55,318 bases of DNA from the NCBI RefSeq assembly GCF_030282825.1, contig NZ_JASTZU010000060.1, forward strand, positions 1 through 55,318. The letters are read 5' to 3'. This DNA is from Aquibacillus rhizosphaerae. GTDB taxonomy: Bacteria > Bacillota > Bacilli > Bacillales > Amphibacillaceae. The first letter of the stretch is position 1. The number at the start of each line of letters is the position of its first letter. The notes beneath the pieces were generated by a model that ran no database searches, was not told the DNA's origin, and was given only the letters and a program-made list of their open reading frames with translations. Positions 26,100 to 35,798 of this stretch are shown here, in pieces. The position numbers and the translations under genes are program-made.

Positions 26100-27140
26100 T
26101 TACCGCACATCGTCCACTTTTTCATTTGTAAGATACCGCTTATCTTTAAGGAATAGCTGCCAAAACCAATAGAATAATGGCACAAGAATCGCCATACCGA
26201 TTGCATATCCCCAAAGGAGTGAATAATACATTTCAATATTGGTAAACGCATCATATATTGTCAGTTTTGGATAGACAATGTAAGGCATATGGCTCCAACC
26301 ATATGCAAAGCTTGCTAAGCCTATTTGAACCACCATAAATAGGACAGAAACTCGAGGTTGCCCGATCCGTCCTTTCCTCGAAGGCCACCATAGTGCACTA
26401 TATCCGACAGAAAAAACAACGATGCTTAATGCGAATAGATGCCATTGTCTTGCCATATTTTCAACCATCCACATCGCTTCTGGTATGAGTGTCATGGTTG
26501 CAGCAACAGCCATACCAATCATAATCGGACCTAGAATGATCGCATTTCTTCTATACACCTTATACGTTTCCATTGATTTAGCTTCTCTAGCGTAATCGCT
26601 TAGGAATAGAGAGGATAGAAACAATTCCGCAGATAATCCAAAGCCGATGTGTGCATAAAGTGTTGGGCTAGTAAGCAGTCTGTCATAAAGAATATAATGA
26701 CGGTCACCAACCACTTCGACAAACCCACCAATCATGATTGGAAGAATACTAAGCATTAGTGCTGGGATTAATAGACCGGTAATTCCAGAGATGTAAGTAA
26801 ATAGCTTCGTATACTTTTGTACCGAATAGGAATACACCATAAAAGCGCTTCTTATGATAAGTAAAATGAGCACAAAGCTTACTGGAACAATCATGAACGA
26901 CCCTAAAGTAAAAGCAGCGTGCGGAAAAAAACCGACTAAAGCGACAACAAATAAAACTAAAAAGACATTCGTTACTTTCCAGGAAGGAGTTAAGTACAAG
27001 TTAGCTATGCTTGCCGCTGTCGTTTCTTTCCGTCCAAAATAGAACATGGACCAAAAGCCGGCACCAAAATCTATCGCTCCACCTAATGCATAGAAAAGCA
27101 AAAACAACCAGATGATTATAATCGCAACATAAGCTTCCAT
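26100..27140 (-). CDS. cydB: CydB, cytochrome bd oxidase subunit II
   Basis: This is a 346-aa membrane protein of eight to nine helices. The N terminus has the subunit II hallmark LFYALGGAIDFGAGFWSMF, and VGDRHYILYDRLLTSPTLYAHIGFG fits the family. It pairs with CydA to form the quinol:O2 oxidoreductase used at low oxygen. It starts with an AGAGGAGGGG site, 17 bp after cydA. Confidence 0.95.
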   Translation of the reverse strand: MEAYVAIIIIWLFLLFYALGGAIDFGAGFWSMFYFGRKETTAASIANLYLTPSWKVTNVFLVLFVVALVGFFPHAAFTLGSFMIVPVSFVLILLIIRSAFMVYSYSVQKYTKLFTYISGITGLLIPALMLSILPIMIGGFVEVVGDRHYILYDRLLTSPTLYAHIGFGLSAELFLSSLFLSDYAREAKSMETYKVYRRNAIILGPIMIGMAVAATMTLIPEAMWMVENMARQWHLFALSIVVFSVGYSALWWPSRKGRIGQPRVSVLFMVVQIGLASFAYGWSHMPYIVYPKLTIYDAFTNIEMYYSLLWGYAIGMAILVPLFYWFWQLFLKDKRYLTNEKVDDVR

Positions 27141-27157
27141 TATAATTCCCCTCCTCT

Positions 27158-28498
27158 CTAAACCGATGTGGTTTGACTGTTAAATTCATTTATAAGTGGA
27201 TTGCGTCGGAAATAGATACGCATAACTAGTGCTGTTATTACTAATAAGAAAACATATAGCGTAATAAATATGACAAAGAATGTTCCGAGGTTTGCTGATT
27301 TGGTTGCAGCCTCTGCAGTCCGTTGTATGCCATAAATTGTCCAAGGTTGTCTTCCAATGCAGGCAAAAATCCAACCAGTTTCAATGCCGAGCATGGCAAG
27401 AGGTCCCCCTCCAATTAAAGGAATTAGCAGCCAATTCGGATATTCTCTTTTTTTAAAAACAATACGATAAGCTAACGCTCCAAATGATAGCCCAATAAGT
27501 AAAGTCCCAATGCCGACCATGATGTTAAATAATGTATGAACAAATAGAGGTGGCCACTCGTCCCGTGGAAATTCATTTAGTCCAACCACCACCCCATCCG
27601 TAGAGCCAGTTGCCAGATAGCTGAGCATTCCTGGTACTTCAATACCGCCGACAACCCGATTTGCTTCTGGGTCAGGTGTACCAAAAATTGCTAGTGGAGC
27701 ATTTGACTGTGTTTCAAATAGCCCTTCAGCAGCTGCTAGCTTAACTGGTACGTTATCATGTAACCCTACAGCAGATGAATGACCATTTGTTGCAGTCCAA
27801 ATAGATGTAATGGCACCAAAAACAAGCGCAATCATTAGCCCTTTTCTATGATACGTTCTTTCACTTGCTTTCAAATTGGGTTTTAATAATTGATAAGCTG
27901 CAACAGAAGCAACAACAAACGCAGTTGCCATATATGCGCTGCTTGCTACGTGCACAGCCGTATATCCAAAGGCTGGATTCAAGACCGCTTCCCACGGACG
28001 AACATCTGTAATTTCTCCATTCACAACATTAAATCCAGTTGGTGTATTCATCCATGCCTGTACGTTGGTAATTAATACAGCAGATGCTGTAGCTCCAAGT
28101 GCGACGAAAAAAACACTGATGATCCGCATCGTAGAACTTAATCGACTAGCAGCATACACATAAATCGAAAGGAATAAAGCCTCAATAAAGAATGCAAATA
28201 TTTCTAACGTAAAAGGTAAAGCAATGACTTGTCCTACGACCTCAATAAAACCTGGCCATAATAATGCAAGCATGACAGCTACAATCGTGCCAGATGGAAT
28301 GGCCACACCAAGTAAAATAGCAACAGCTTTTGTCCATCTCCTTGCAAGGATTCCATAATCATTGTCTTTTCTAATCACCCTCAATATTTCAGCAATGAGA
28401 ATCATTAGCGTAAGGCCCACCCCTAATGTTGCAAAAATAATATGGAAGATCAGGGAAGACCCAAACAGCATTCGAGCAAGCAATACATTATCCATCAT
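27158..28498 (-). CDS. cydA: CydA, cytochrome bd oxidase subunit I
   Basis: This is a 446-aa quinol-oxidase subunit with about nine helices. Heme-b/d ligand regions are visible: the N-terminal His in SSLIFHIIFATLGVGL, PFTLEIFAFFIEALFLSIYVYA, the GHSSAVG and LAAAEGLFET quinol-loop region, and GWIFACIGRQPWTIYG near the C terminus. The Q-loop is short, as in Bacillus CydA. It is the first gene of the operon. A -10-like TATAAA lies about 60-70 bp upstream (around 28525-28550). No clear Rex box was found. The start may be either of two adjacent ATG codons. Confidence 0.95.
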   Translation of the reverse strand: MMDNVLLARMLFGSSLIFHIIFATLGVGLTLMILIAEILRVIRKDNDYGILARRWTKAVAILLGVAIPSGTIVAVMLALLWPGFIEVVGQVIALPFTLEIFAFFIEALFLSIYVYAASRLSSTMRIISVFFVALGATASAVLITNVQAWMNTPTGFNVVNGEITDVRPWEAVLNPAFGYTAVHVASSAYMATAFVVASVAAYQLLKPNLKASERTYHRKGLMIALVFGAITSIWTATNGHSSAVGLHDNVPVKLAAAEGLFETQSNAPLAIFGTPDPEANRVVGGIEVPGMLSYLATGSTDGVVVGLNEFPRDEWPPLFVHTLFNIMVGIGTLLIGLSFGALAYRIVFKKREYPNWLLIPLIGGGPLAMLGIETGWIFACIGRQPWTIYGIQRTAEAATKSANLGTFFVIFITLYVFLLVITALVMRIYFRRNPLINEFNSQTTSV

Positions 28499-28580
28499 TC
28501 TCTCCCTTTCAAACTTAATTTACATGGTTATTCTTGTTCTAGATGGATATTTTATACATTCATTTTTTGCGTCGTAAATA

Positions 28581-28609
28581 GTGCCTGTCAGCACCCATGA
28601 CACAGGCAC
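28581..28609. repeat. GTGCCTG hairpin
   Basis: GTGCCTGT pairs with ACAGGCAC around a 13-base loop. It belongs to a group of GTGCCTGACAC-type hairpins seen also at 28965 and 51706, with half copies near 10756, 22465 and 48965. Confidence 0.55.
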
Positions 28610-28630
28610 GGTTCTCCTGTCTACTTTCTT

Positions 28631-28962
28631 ACCAATGGTACTCAAAGTATTAAAACAAGATTATGCTTTCTTTGAAAATCGAGGACCTGTCGCTAGGATT
28701 GTATATCTAGTTAATTAGATACAGCTATCGCATCTATCCAGGATGACCTTGCTGCCGTTAAAAAAACAACTTATAACACGTATCACATGGAAATAAGGAA
28801 GCTCGGGAAGCAAAACGGTTTTATCCGTTATGACCTAACGACTCTGATGATTTATTATTCACCCCTGAGCAGCTACGTGATCTCACGGATGATATGATGC
28901 GGTTATATTTGTATGGCTTCATATCTCGTAAGGTAACTCCTTCAAATAGAGGGTGATTTTAA
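28631..28962 (+). pseudogene. Decayed third copy of the 129-aa gene
   Basis: The sequence from accaatggtactcaaagt to tcaaatagagggtgatt matches the 129-aa gene from about codon 16 to the stop. It has an in-frame stop (tagttaattagatac), a loss of about 10 bases near 28831, and many substitutions. The promoter and SOS box are missing. It is in the same orientation as the intact copies. Confidence 0.85.
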
Positions 28963-28964
28963 AA

Positions 28965-29010
28965 AAGTGTCAGGCACTAGACAATTGTCCTTGTCTCGTG
29001 CCTGACACTT
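28965..29010. terminator. Long GTGCCTGACAC hairpin
   Basis: AAGTGTCAGGCAC pairs perfectly with GTGCCTGACACTT around a 20-base loop. It follows the decayed gene copy and precedes TAACATTT. It may terminate transcription in either direction. Confidence 0.6.
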
Positions 29011-29145
29011 TAACATTTGATTATGGTTACAAAATAGGTTATTTCTTATTATTTGCTCTGAACATTGGGAGGGCAGTAAACCTACATATCCTATATGTAT
29101 ATTGGTGAAGTCTACTTACCCATTAAGTTACGCAGATATAATAAA

Positions 29146-29172
29146 AAGGACACCCCCAAGAGGGTGCTTTAG
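29146..29172 (-). terminator. Minus-strand terminator
   Basis: On the minus strand, GCACCC with GGGTGTC forms a hairpin and TTTTTAT follows. It lies directly after the stop of the small fragment at 29178. Confidence 0.55.
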
Positions 29173-29177
29173 TTATT

Positions 29178-29456
29178 CTAAATTTTTTCAATTTCCAATG
29201 TTGGAAAATAATCTCCGAACTCATTAGTTTCCTTTTCTGATATGTTCATAATGATTTTTCTAACTCCAACAAACTCTATCGTCAAGGTTTCCCAATCATC
29301 ACGGTATAATAATTCATCAGATAATTGACTATATCTGGTTACTGCTAAATCCTTAGGACTAATAACATCGCTTTGGGCTAGTTCAATTTTCGCATTAATT
29401 GTTCCATCTTCACAAATTTTTACACTTGCTAATGTATCTTGTTCAATATCTGAGCC
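29178..29456 (-). pseudogene. Unidentified C-terminal gene fragment
   Basis: An open stretch of about 92 codons has coding character and ends with TAG at 29178, but it has no start codon; a TAA lies just upstream. It reads DIEQDTLASVKICEDGTINAK...SDELLYRDDWETLTIEFVG..KIIMNISEKE. I do not recognise the family. It has a natural terminator, so it looks like the 3' end of a gene whose 5' part has been lost. Confidence 0.5.
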
Positions 29457-29463
29457 TTATCCA

Positions 29464-29643
29464 ATCACGATTCCTGTCACCGTGTACAAACACTTTGACA
29501 AGCACGAGTATATTTTTAACATCCGTGCATGTCAGTTTGCAACCTAAGAAAACCTGGCCTACTATAAGCCTTTGGTGAAGCCAGTTGTCTATCCCAACAA
29601 TGAGATTATATAAAAGGCCTTGCCGCTTATACTTAATTCTTAA
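29464..29643 (+). pseudogene. Unidentified coding-like remnant
   Basis: One plus-strand frame gives about 60 residues, including PVTVYKHFDKHEYIFNIRACQFA and ENLAYYKPLVKPVVYPNNEII, interrupted by two stops. The codons are more GC-rich than in the surroundings (aag, gtc, cac, acc). I cannot name the source protein. It could be chance, but the even codon use suggests eroded coding DNA of foreign origin. Confidence 0.3.
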
Positions 29644-29818
29644 AAATGTTCACGCATCGAGTATTCTTCAGCACACAGATTATACATTAATTAAGTACAA
29701 GAGTGGCTAGAGCCTCCTTTTAAAGGTGGACAACAATATTAGTTACCCAAAATGATGCTCACATCATACCCTAAAGAGTCACAATACACTGCACAAGCGA
29801 TTGCTGGTTCCTTTGTCT

Positions 29819-30958
29819 CTAATAATCTGGTAATTGTTCAAAGACAGTTGGTAAATCGACTAAATATATATTCCCATAGCCATTACGGTCACTCGTAAAC
29901 AACAGCTTATCTCCTGATGGTGTGAATCGTGGATGTGCATGAACCTTTTGCACATGAAAACTACACCTATGTTCACATAGTATTTTCGGCTTAGAAAATA
30001 CTCCATTCTCTTTCTGCCACACAATCAAATTATGAAGTGGTGCTCTACCATCGACAACCACTTTATCGAAACCAAAAGAGTGGGCATGCCAGTTGATAAA
30101 GTCAAACTCTACCTCTTCCATTGCGGTATTATCGTAACGAATTTTACCAAAAAATCCTGTTCCATTTTTTTGTCTAAACCCATGATAACCAATATGCTCC
30201 CCATCGGGATACCAATATTCATGTCCAACCATCTCGTGATCTCGTTTCCGTTCACGTATTTTCCAAGCTTCACCCGATTTTAAGTTTAGACCCCAAATTC
30301 GATGATCAACCAATTGCCAGGGTCCTTCATGGCAAAAAGTGATTAAGTGACTATGCTTCGGAGATGTATTGATATGGGTAATAAAATTCTCTTCCTCGTG
30401 TACTACTCTTTCTTTGCCTTTTTCGATATCTATTTCCATGATTTGAGACTTCGGTTTTGATTCCATTAATTTGCGATGACCAACATAACCATTCTTCAAA
30501 TCTATCGTAAATTTACTGGAAAAATCTTCATGCACACAAGTAATGATTGATTTACCATCCGTAGTACAGTTAATATTACCGCCGACCAGATCAGCTGGAC
30601 CTTCATAGATTAAGCGTTCGTTTAAGTTCTCTAAATCAATCTCAATCAGTTGATTCCTTCTGCGGAAATAGGCCTTCTTGCCAGTTGTATCTAAACAAGT
30701 GGACAGATTGCCATAGGTTGTATCATGATCAGTCAATTGCACAATTTCACCTGATTGAATATCGATACTAAACAAATTGGTTTTGTTCTCCCTATCCGAA
30801 CAAAACAGTAGTTTGTTATCGTTATCATACCAGCCGTTTTCAGTAAAATATAGGTGATGACTATGGCCTGTATAATCGGTAAGTTGTGTGATTGAAACAC
30901 CTGTAATCCTGTCCTTATACTGTTTCCACTCTGGTAACCACACTTTACCTTTACCCAT
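29819..30958 (-). CDS. ogl: Oligogalacturonate lyase (PL22)
   Basis: This seven-bladed beta-propeller lyase splits unsaturated and saturated oligogalacturonides to 4-deoxy-5-keto-uronic acid units in the cytoplasm. It shows repeated blades: LLFCSDRENKTNLFSIDI, AYFRRRNQLIEIDL, and KLLFTSDRNGYGNIYLVDL near the C terminus. Histidine clusters (MVGHEYWYPDG, IGYHGFRQ, NWHAHSFGFD, VHAHPRFTPSG) are expected at the Mn2+ site. The start is taken at 30958 (MGKGKV, like the MAKGKQ start of Erwinia Ogl) with GGGGG upstream; an ATG at 31000 has no site. It is the last gene of the pectin locus. Confidence 0.9.
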   Translation of the reverse strand: MGKGKVWLPEWKQYKDRITGVSITQLTDYTGHSHHLYFTENGWYDNDNKLLFCSDRENKTNLFSIDIQSGEIVQLTDHDTTYGNLSTCLDTTGKKAYFRRRNQLIEIDLENLNERLIYEGPADLVGGNINCTTDGKSIITCVHEDFSSKFTIDLKNGYVGHRKLMESKPKSQIMEIDIEKGKERVVHEEENFITHINTSPKHSHLITFCHEGPWQLVDHRIWGLNLKSGEAWKIRERKRDHEMVGHEYWYPDGEHIGYHGFRQKNGTGFFGKIRYDNTAMEEVEFDFINWHAHSFGFDKVVVDGRAPLHNLIVWQKENGVFSKPKILCEHRCSFHVQKVHAHPRFTPSGDKLLFTSDRNGYGNIYLVDLPTVFEQLPDY

Positions 30959-31138
30959 TATTTGTAACATCCCCCTTTGATTTTTTAACTCAGAGTACAT
31001 TTCTCATATACTTAATCCATCTCAACCTCTTGCGAGTCATACTTTTGCTTTTTCGCTTTTCTGTGACCCGCAAAACATGCTAGGGAAGCCTTTCCAAGTA
31101 ATTTTACAGTGCAAAAAAAACCGTTCCGATTCCCATGT

Positions 31139-33256
31139 TTAAAGCCATGGTTGCAATCCTTCTGCCTGAACAGACCATGTGCCGTCTTTAGGAAATCCAG
31201 GACATGGATTAGCTTGGCCTGAAGAACGAGCCTCGTTTTCATATCCTTGACTTTGTGCTGTAATACGAGTACTAGCCACATTTCCCACTGCCCATCCACT
31301 TATCATCATGGCTATGGCGGTCAGTAAGCCCCCATTGCCAGGTAAGTAGGCGGTTAATCCTGGGCGTTGATAGTTATGGCCGTTGACTAAGTACGTATTT
31401 TTCGTTGCTTCCATCATTAAAAAATCAACGGCTAGTTCTGGTTCACCTAAACGAGTAGCTGTCATGGCACAGACTGGGAAATCCCATCCCCATGCCGTCT
31501 CCCATTGCCATTCATGTTTCACTTTTTCCAATGTATTTTTCATAATCGTTGGATCAATCAATGTTCCTGATAAAACACCGTAGGCCGCTAACATTGACGG
31601 GTGGTCATGGTTTTTTTCGGTAAATGTGTTATGGCAATTTTCATGTGCCAAATAGACGCCATCGAGATGTGTTGGTTTAGCTAAATGACTGGCTACTTTT
31701 TTCCAAATAGGATTTGCAGAAACTCCAAGGCGATTCGCCCATTCTATCGCTATTTCTAGTGCATATTTCCAATACTCCAATTCGTATGGTGGATTTTTAC
31801 TTTCTGTCATATCATGGCATTCTTGTGCTGGAATTAATGGTGACCCAAGTACAAATGATTTGCTCGCCTCATCCCAATGTGCAAAATCTACCATAAAATC
31901 AGCGGAATCAAATACAATAGTTTGATAGTTTTGCAATGTTTGTCTTGTAGAATTTGCTTGATACAACAATTCTGCCAAAGCGACTGGGTGTGGCTGTTGC
32001 CAAATAAGGCCTGGTGCAACAGGAGACGGACTTTGTTTCCCATCAAAGCCAACCATTTTGGGCCACCGTGCACCTGCATACCCTTGTGAGTCCGCTAATT
32101 CCTGTGCAAGTGGTAAAATATCAAGATACCATCCCATGCTCTTTTCTAATAATTCAGCACGACCCCAAAGTGGAAAATGGGCGGCATGCCACCAATGCAT
32201 TTCTAAATGATGCTTACCAAACCAACTGTTGTACATAAAACCTGTTTCTTGTGGTGGAATCGAACCACCACTGTGAATCGCAGTTAAATATTGGGATAAA
32301 ATCACTCTTCGCTCTAACTCGAAAGCTCGTTCATCAGTACTTCCCTCAAAGGACACAAATGCCCCACCCTCCCAGAAGGACTGCCAATGAAGTTCACTCG
32401 CATTAAACACTTCAGTCACCTCTACTTGAGAAGGTGCATCAGGCTTGTAGGATACAGTAAAGTGAAGCTCTTTTGAATCGTCCGAAGGCTGTAACGTAAA
32501 TTGATGCTTCTTTGTTTGCACCAATTGTCCTGCCGTCCAATCCCAGCGTACATAATAACAGTCCTCATCCATCACTCGTTTCAATAGCACATGTTGACTT
32601 GATTTATTAACAATATCCGTCTCATGACGAGCATCTTGATTCCAATTGGGGTGAATCGCCTTGGACCAACTATCATGTGTAATATCTGGACTAGGAAATA
32701 ACTGAAAAACACGTAACCGATTTTCCGAAATCAGTGGTGACCAAACAGAAACTGCAATCGAATCTTGATTTGGATGACAGGCCGTTTTCACACGGACGCC
32801 CACTCCATCGACAACGAACCTACTGTCAATAATTCCCTTCCACAAGTCTAGTCTTTGCTCAATCTTCGTCAACTCATCAACTTTTACCTCTCGTCCATCC
32901 TTTGTTAAAAATTGAAAGGAAACACGACCGAGTTGTAGCCTATGTGGGTTTTGACGTAACCAATGATAAGCTTCATCTTTCCCCTCAGGTTTCATTGGAT
33001 AACCGACAGTTCTTCCGTAGGTATCAAATTTTTGATATACAATATCATTGTCTGAATATACGTCTTTTCCGTGCGTATAATGCCAACCCCAATTTGATTG
33101 TGTTCCAAGTGGTGATTCATATGCTTCTGGAAAGGTCTGTAGTCCTGTCACATCAAGACTAAATCCGAATTCACCATTACCAATCGAGAGTGGAGCCACT
33201 GGATCTACTTTTGTCACTATTGGATTGTGTTTTGTAACAATCTTTTTTCTATCCAT
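31139..33256 (-). CDS. (alpha/alpha)6-barrel glycoside hydrolase, GH65/GH95-like
   Basis: This is a large cytoplasmic-looking protein (about 705 aa, no signal peptide). The N-terminal beta-sandwich begins DPVAPLSIGNGEFGFSLDVTGLQTFPEAY, as in GH65-like proteins. The toroid contains ETGFMYNSWFGKHHLEMHWWHAAHFPLWGR with a likely catalytic Glu, WQWETAWGWDFPVCAMTATRLGEPE and AYLPGNGGLLTAIAMMISGW. The ATG at 33256 has AAGGAG 7 bases upstream; the ATG at 33286 has none. It probably removes a sugar from pectin-derived oligomers before or alongside the neighbouring Ogl. The specificity is unknown. Confidence 0.75.
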   Translation of the reverse strand: MDRKKIVTKHNPIVTKVDPVAPLSIGNGEFGFSLDVTGLQTFPEAYESPLGTQSNWGWHYTHGKDVYSDNDIVYQKFDTYGRTVGYPMKPEGKDEAYHWLRQNPHRLQLGRVSFQFLTKDGREVKVDELTKIEQRLDLWKGIIDSRFVVDGVGVRVKTACHPNQDSIAVSVWSPLISENRLRVFQLFPSPDITHDSWSKAIHPNWNQDARHETDIVNKSSQHVLLKRVMDEDCYYVRWDWTAGQLVQTKKHQFTLQPSDDSKELHFTVSYKPDAPSQVEVTEVFNASELHWQSFWEGGAFVSFEGSTDERAFELERRVILSQYLTAIHSGGSIPPQETGFMYNSWFGKHHLEMHWWHAAHFPLWGRAELLEKSMGWYLDILPLAQELADSQGYAGARWPKMVGFDGKQSPSPVAPGLIWQQPHPVALAELLYQANSTRQTLQNYQTIVFDSADFMVDFAHWDEASKSFVLGSPLIPAQECHDMTESKNPPYELEYWKYALEIAIEWANRLGVSANPIWKKVASHLAKPTHLDGVYLAHENCHNTFTEKNHDHPSMLAAYGVLSGTLIDPTIMKNTLEKVKHEWQWETAWGWDFPVCAMTATRLGEPELAVDFLMMEATKNTYLVNGHNYQRPGLTAYLPGNGGLLTAIAMMISGWAVGNVASTRITAQSQGYENEARSSGQANPCPGFPKDGTWSVQAEGLQPWL

Positions 33257-33364
33257 CGAATTCTCCTTTTTCGTTATTAAAAACATGGGAAAGGATGTAA
33301 TAGTGTTTTCATCAAATAAAAGTCACGATTGGTTCAAAGTTATGCCATCGTTAACACCACACTT

Positions 33365-35638
33365 TTAATCTATATTCGCCTGTTTTTTTAGCATTTCCCG
33401 ATATTTTCCTGGTGTCATGTGCTTATTCTTTCTAAACCCTCGAATAAAACTGTTTTCATGTTGATAACCTACTTTAAAAGCAATAGTTGATATTTTCTCA
33501 TCTGTTTCAACTAAGAGCTGCGCTGCTTTTTCCATCCTCAATTTTGTTAAATAACTATAGATCGTCTCGTTTGTTTCCTCTTTAAACCATTGACTTGCCA
33601 AACTAACACTTACCCCGATTGAATCCGCGCATTCAGGAATTCCAATTGTATCTCCTAAATGCGCATTCATGTAATCAATCATTTTCTGACATAAGATATG
33701 CTGTTTCGACTGACTTAATTGTTGTATTTGTTCTGTCCTATCTGTAACTTTTTCGATAAACAACATTAAAATTTCCTTTAACTCCATCGTTTTTAACTGA
33801 TTCACAAATGTAACCACTTGTTGACGGTTAGCATTACGATGCATTAGACGTTCCCCTAGTGTTTCTAAAAATAAATAAACGGTGCGAGGGTCTGAATGAT
33901 TTTGTTCGATCATTGCAAAAATACGATGCAACCTTTGTATCGACTCTTGTGTATCACCCACACGAATAAATTCCATTAACTGTTCGGTTTCAATTGGATT
34001 GATAGAAGTTGATTGTGTATCACTCCTCGAAACATCTTTATAGGAGATGACCTTTCCATATCCTTTGTACAATCGTTCATCAAGGGCAATAGTTGCTTCT
34101 TTTATCGATGGTATAATTCCTTCCACACCACTTCTAGGGTTGCTAACACCAACAGTTACTGTAAAACCAAGAACTTCATAAATATTTGAAAGAGCTATTC
34201 TTAAATGGTTTTTTAACTCTACTTTTCCTTCCCTATGTTGTAACATAATGACCATTGTGTCTTGCTCCACATCGACACATACTGTACGCCAATGTGCACT
34301 TAATACCTCTGTCATAACATTGGATATCGCAAACTTAATGACAGATTGGTACTGTCTAGAAAACCGATCCTTCCATTTATAAAAATTATCCATCGAAATC
34401 ATTACAATAATCATGGGATCTTCTGTCCATTTTCCAAAATACATCTGCCACTTATCTTGTAATTCGTTACCATCTTTCAATTTGTCTTTGTATATATCAT
34501 AAAAAAATTTCGTTATCGCCTCTTGTCTTACTTTTTGAATTACACGAGAAAGTTGTTTATTGTCACTGACTAAATCAGACACCAATCGTTCCAAGTGGAC
34601 TAGATCACGGTGATACATCTGTTCCTCATCCATCGAAAATAGTTGTTTAATCCGACGTATCGGTCGTAATTCAACAGTATGAATATAAATAATAACAATG
34701 ATACCTACAAATAAGGCTAGTAAAGACATAGAAAAAACAACATTACGAATCGTTTTTGCTTTTGCCAGTATGCTATCTTGTGAAACGACAGACACATATT
34801 CCCACCCAGTAAACGATGATTGTAATTGGTTAGTCAGCAATATGTTTTCTTGATATTTAATTTCATCTAACTTCCCCTCATTTACATTCGACATTACATA
34901 GTCTAACGTTTCTGAATCAAAGCTATTGTTTTTTGTTACATATAATAGATTATTACTTTGATCAACAATAAAGCGCATACTATCTGAATTAAAACCATCT
35001 GTTGGGATTAAATTGGCAAATAAATCTTCATGTTTTAGATTGATTGCAATGACACCCTTCATTTCACCTTGAATCATTACTTTTCGAAATAATGTAACAT
35101 TTGATTCCTCATATTTCAGACCATTAGGGACAAATCTTTGTTTTACGAGCACCATTTCATCCTCAACAAAATCATCGACGACACTAACCCATTTGGAATC
35201 ATTGAAATTAGTGAGATCTGAACTAAATCCTTGAGGCAAACCTACAATACTTTTTTGATCAGTTGAATAAATATAAATACTATGTATATAAGCTGTATTT
35301 TTTATTAGGGTTTCTAAATTTTGATATAATTGAGAAATATTCCGGTGCGAAATTTGGTTATCATTTGTCAAAAACTCACTAACATAACTGTTCAATGATA
35401 ATTTAATTGCCACTTTATCTGATTCCTTCAAGTATTGATCGATATGATTCATACTAATTTGTAACATCTGTTGTTGCGGTGCATTTAATTCTTTTTGCAA
35501 TACATTCCTGGAAGTATTGTAAGATGTAAGACCGACGATCAGGATAATAACACAGATAGATAACATTAGAATAAGTACTAGACGGGTTTGCGTATTGGAC
35601 AACGTACGTCTGAACCATTTTTCAAAGATATGAATCAT
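33365..35638 (-). CDS. Membrane-bound AraC-family regulator, YesS-like
   Basis: This is a 757-aa one-component regulator. TM1 is at about 20-42, an extracellular dCache-like sensor at about 43-295, TM2 at about 297-318, a middle region with a HAMP/GGDEF-like remnant, and a C-terminal AraC helix-turn-helix pair at about 655-750 (IGIPECADSIGVSVSLASQWFKEET and ISTIAFKVGYQHENSFIRGFRKNKHMTPGKYR). This is the layout and length of YesS, which activates rhamnogalacturonan genes in B. subtilis. Within this locus it probably senses pectin oligomers outside the cell and activates transport and degradation. It has a strong AAGGGGGG ribosome site. Confidence 0.9.
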   Translation of the reverse strand: MIHIFEKWFRRTLSNTQTRLVLILMLSICVIILIVGLTSYNTSRNVLQKELNAPQQQMLQISMNHIDQYLKESDKVAIKLSLNSYVSEFLTNDNQISHRNISQLYQNLETLIKNTAYIHSIYIYSTDQKSIVGLPQGFSSDLTNFNDSKWVSVVDDFVEDEMVLVKQRFVPNGLKYEESNVTLFRKVMIQGEMKGVIAINLKHEDLFANLIPTDGFNSDSMRFIVDQSNNLLYVTKNNSFDSETLDYVMSNVNEGKLDEIKYQENILLTNQLQSSFTGWEYVSVVSQDSILAKAKTIRNVVFSMSLLALFVGIIVIIYIHTVELRPIRRIKQLFSMDEEQMYHRDLVHLERLVSDLVSDNKQLSRVIQKVRQEAITKFFYDIYKDKLKDGNELQDKWQMYFGKWTEDPMIIVMISMDNFYKWKDRFSRQYQSVIKFAISNVMTEVLSAHWRTVCVDVEQDTMVIMLQHREGKVELKNHLRIALSNIYEVLGFTVTVGVSNPRSGVEGIIPSIKEATIALDERLYKGYGKVISYKDVSRSDTQSTSINPIETEQLMEFIRVGDTQESIQRLHRIFAMIEQNHSDPRTVYLFLETLGERLMHRNANRQQVVTFVNQLKTMELKEILMLFIEKVTDRTEQIQQLSQSKQHILCQKMIDYMNAHLGDTIGIPECADSIGVSVSLASQWFKEETNETIYSYLTKLRMEKAAQLLVETDEKISTIAFKVGYQHENSFIRGFRKNKHMTPGKYREMLKKQANID

Positions 35639-35798
35639 ATGGTTCCCCCTTATTTAATAGTTTTCATACTATTCTATTCAAGTCCAACTAGATTATATCT
35701 ATTTAAAAATATTGTTATCTACCTCGTCATCTATCATGGGCACAAGCACTCCTCTTACATGATTAGAAGAGTGCTTGATAATAGTCAATCTCTAATTA

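Noticed and set aside
28499-28580. Rex-type operator upstream of cydA
   Set aside because: I looked for the TTGTGAA-N-TTCACAA pattern and found none. Only a weak -10-like element is visible.
31012-31299. 95-aa minus-strand frame near the glycosidase end
   Set aside because: It overlaps the conserved C terminus of the 705-aa glycosidase in another frame and has no ribosome site.
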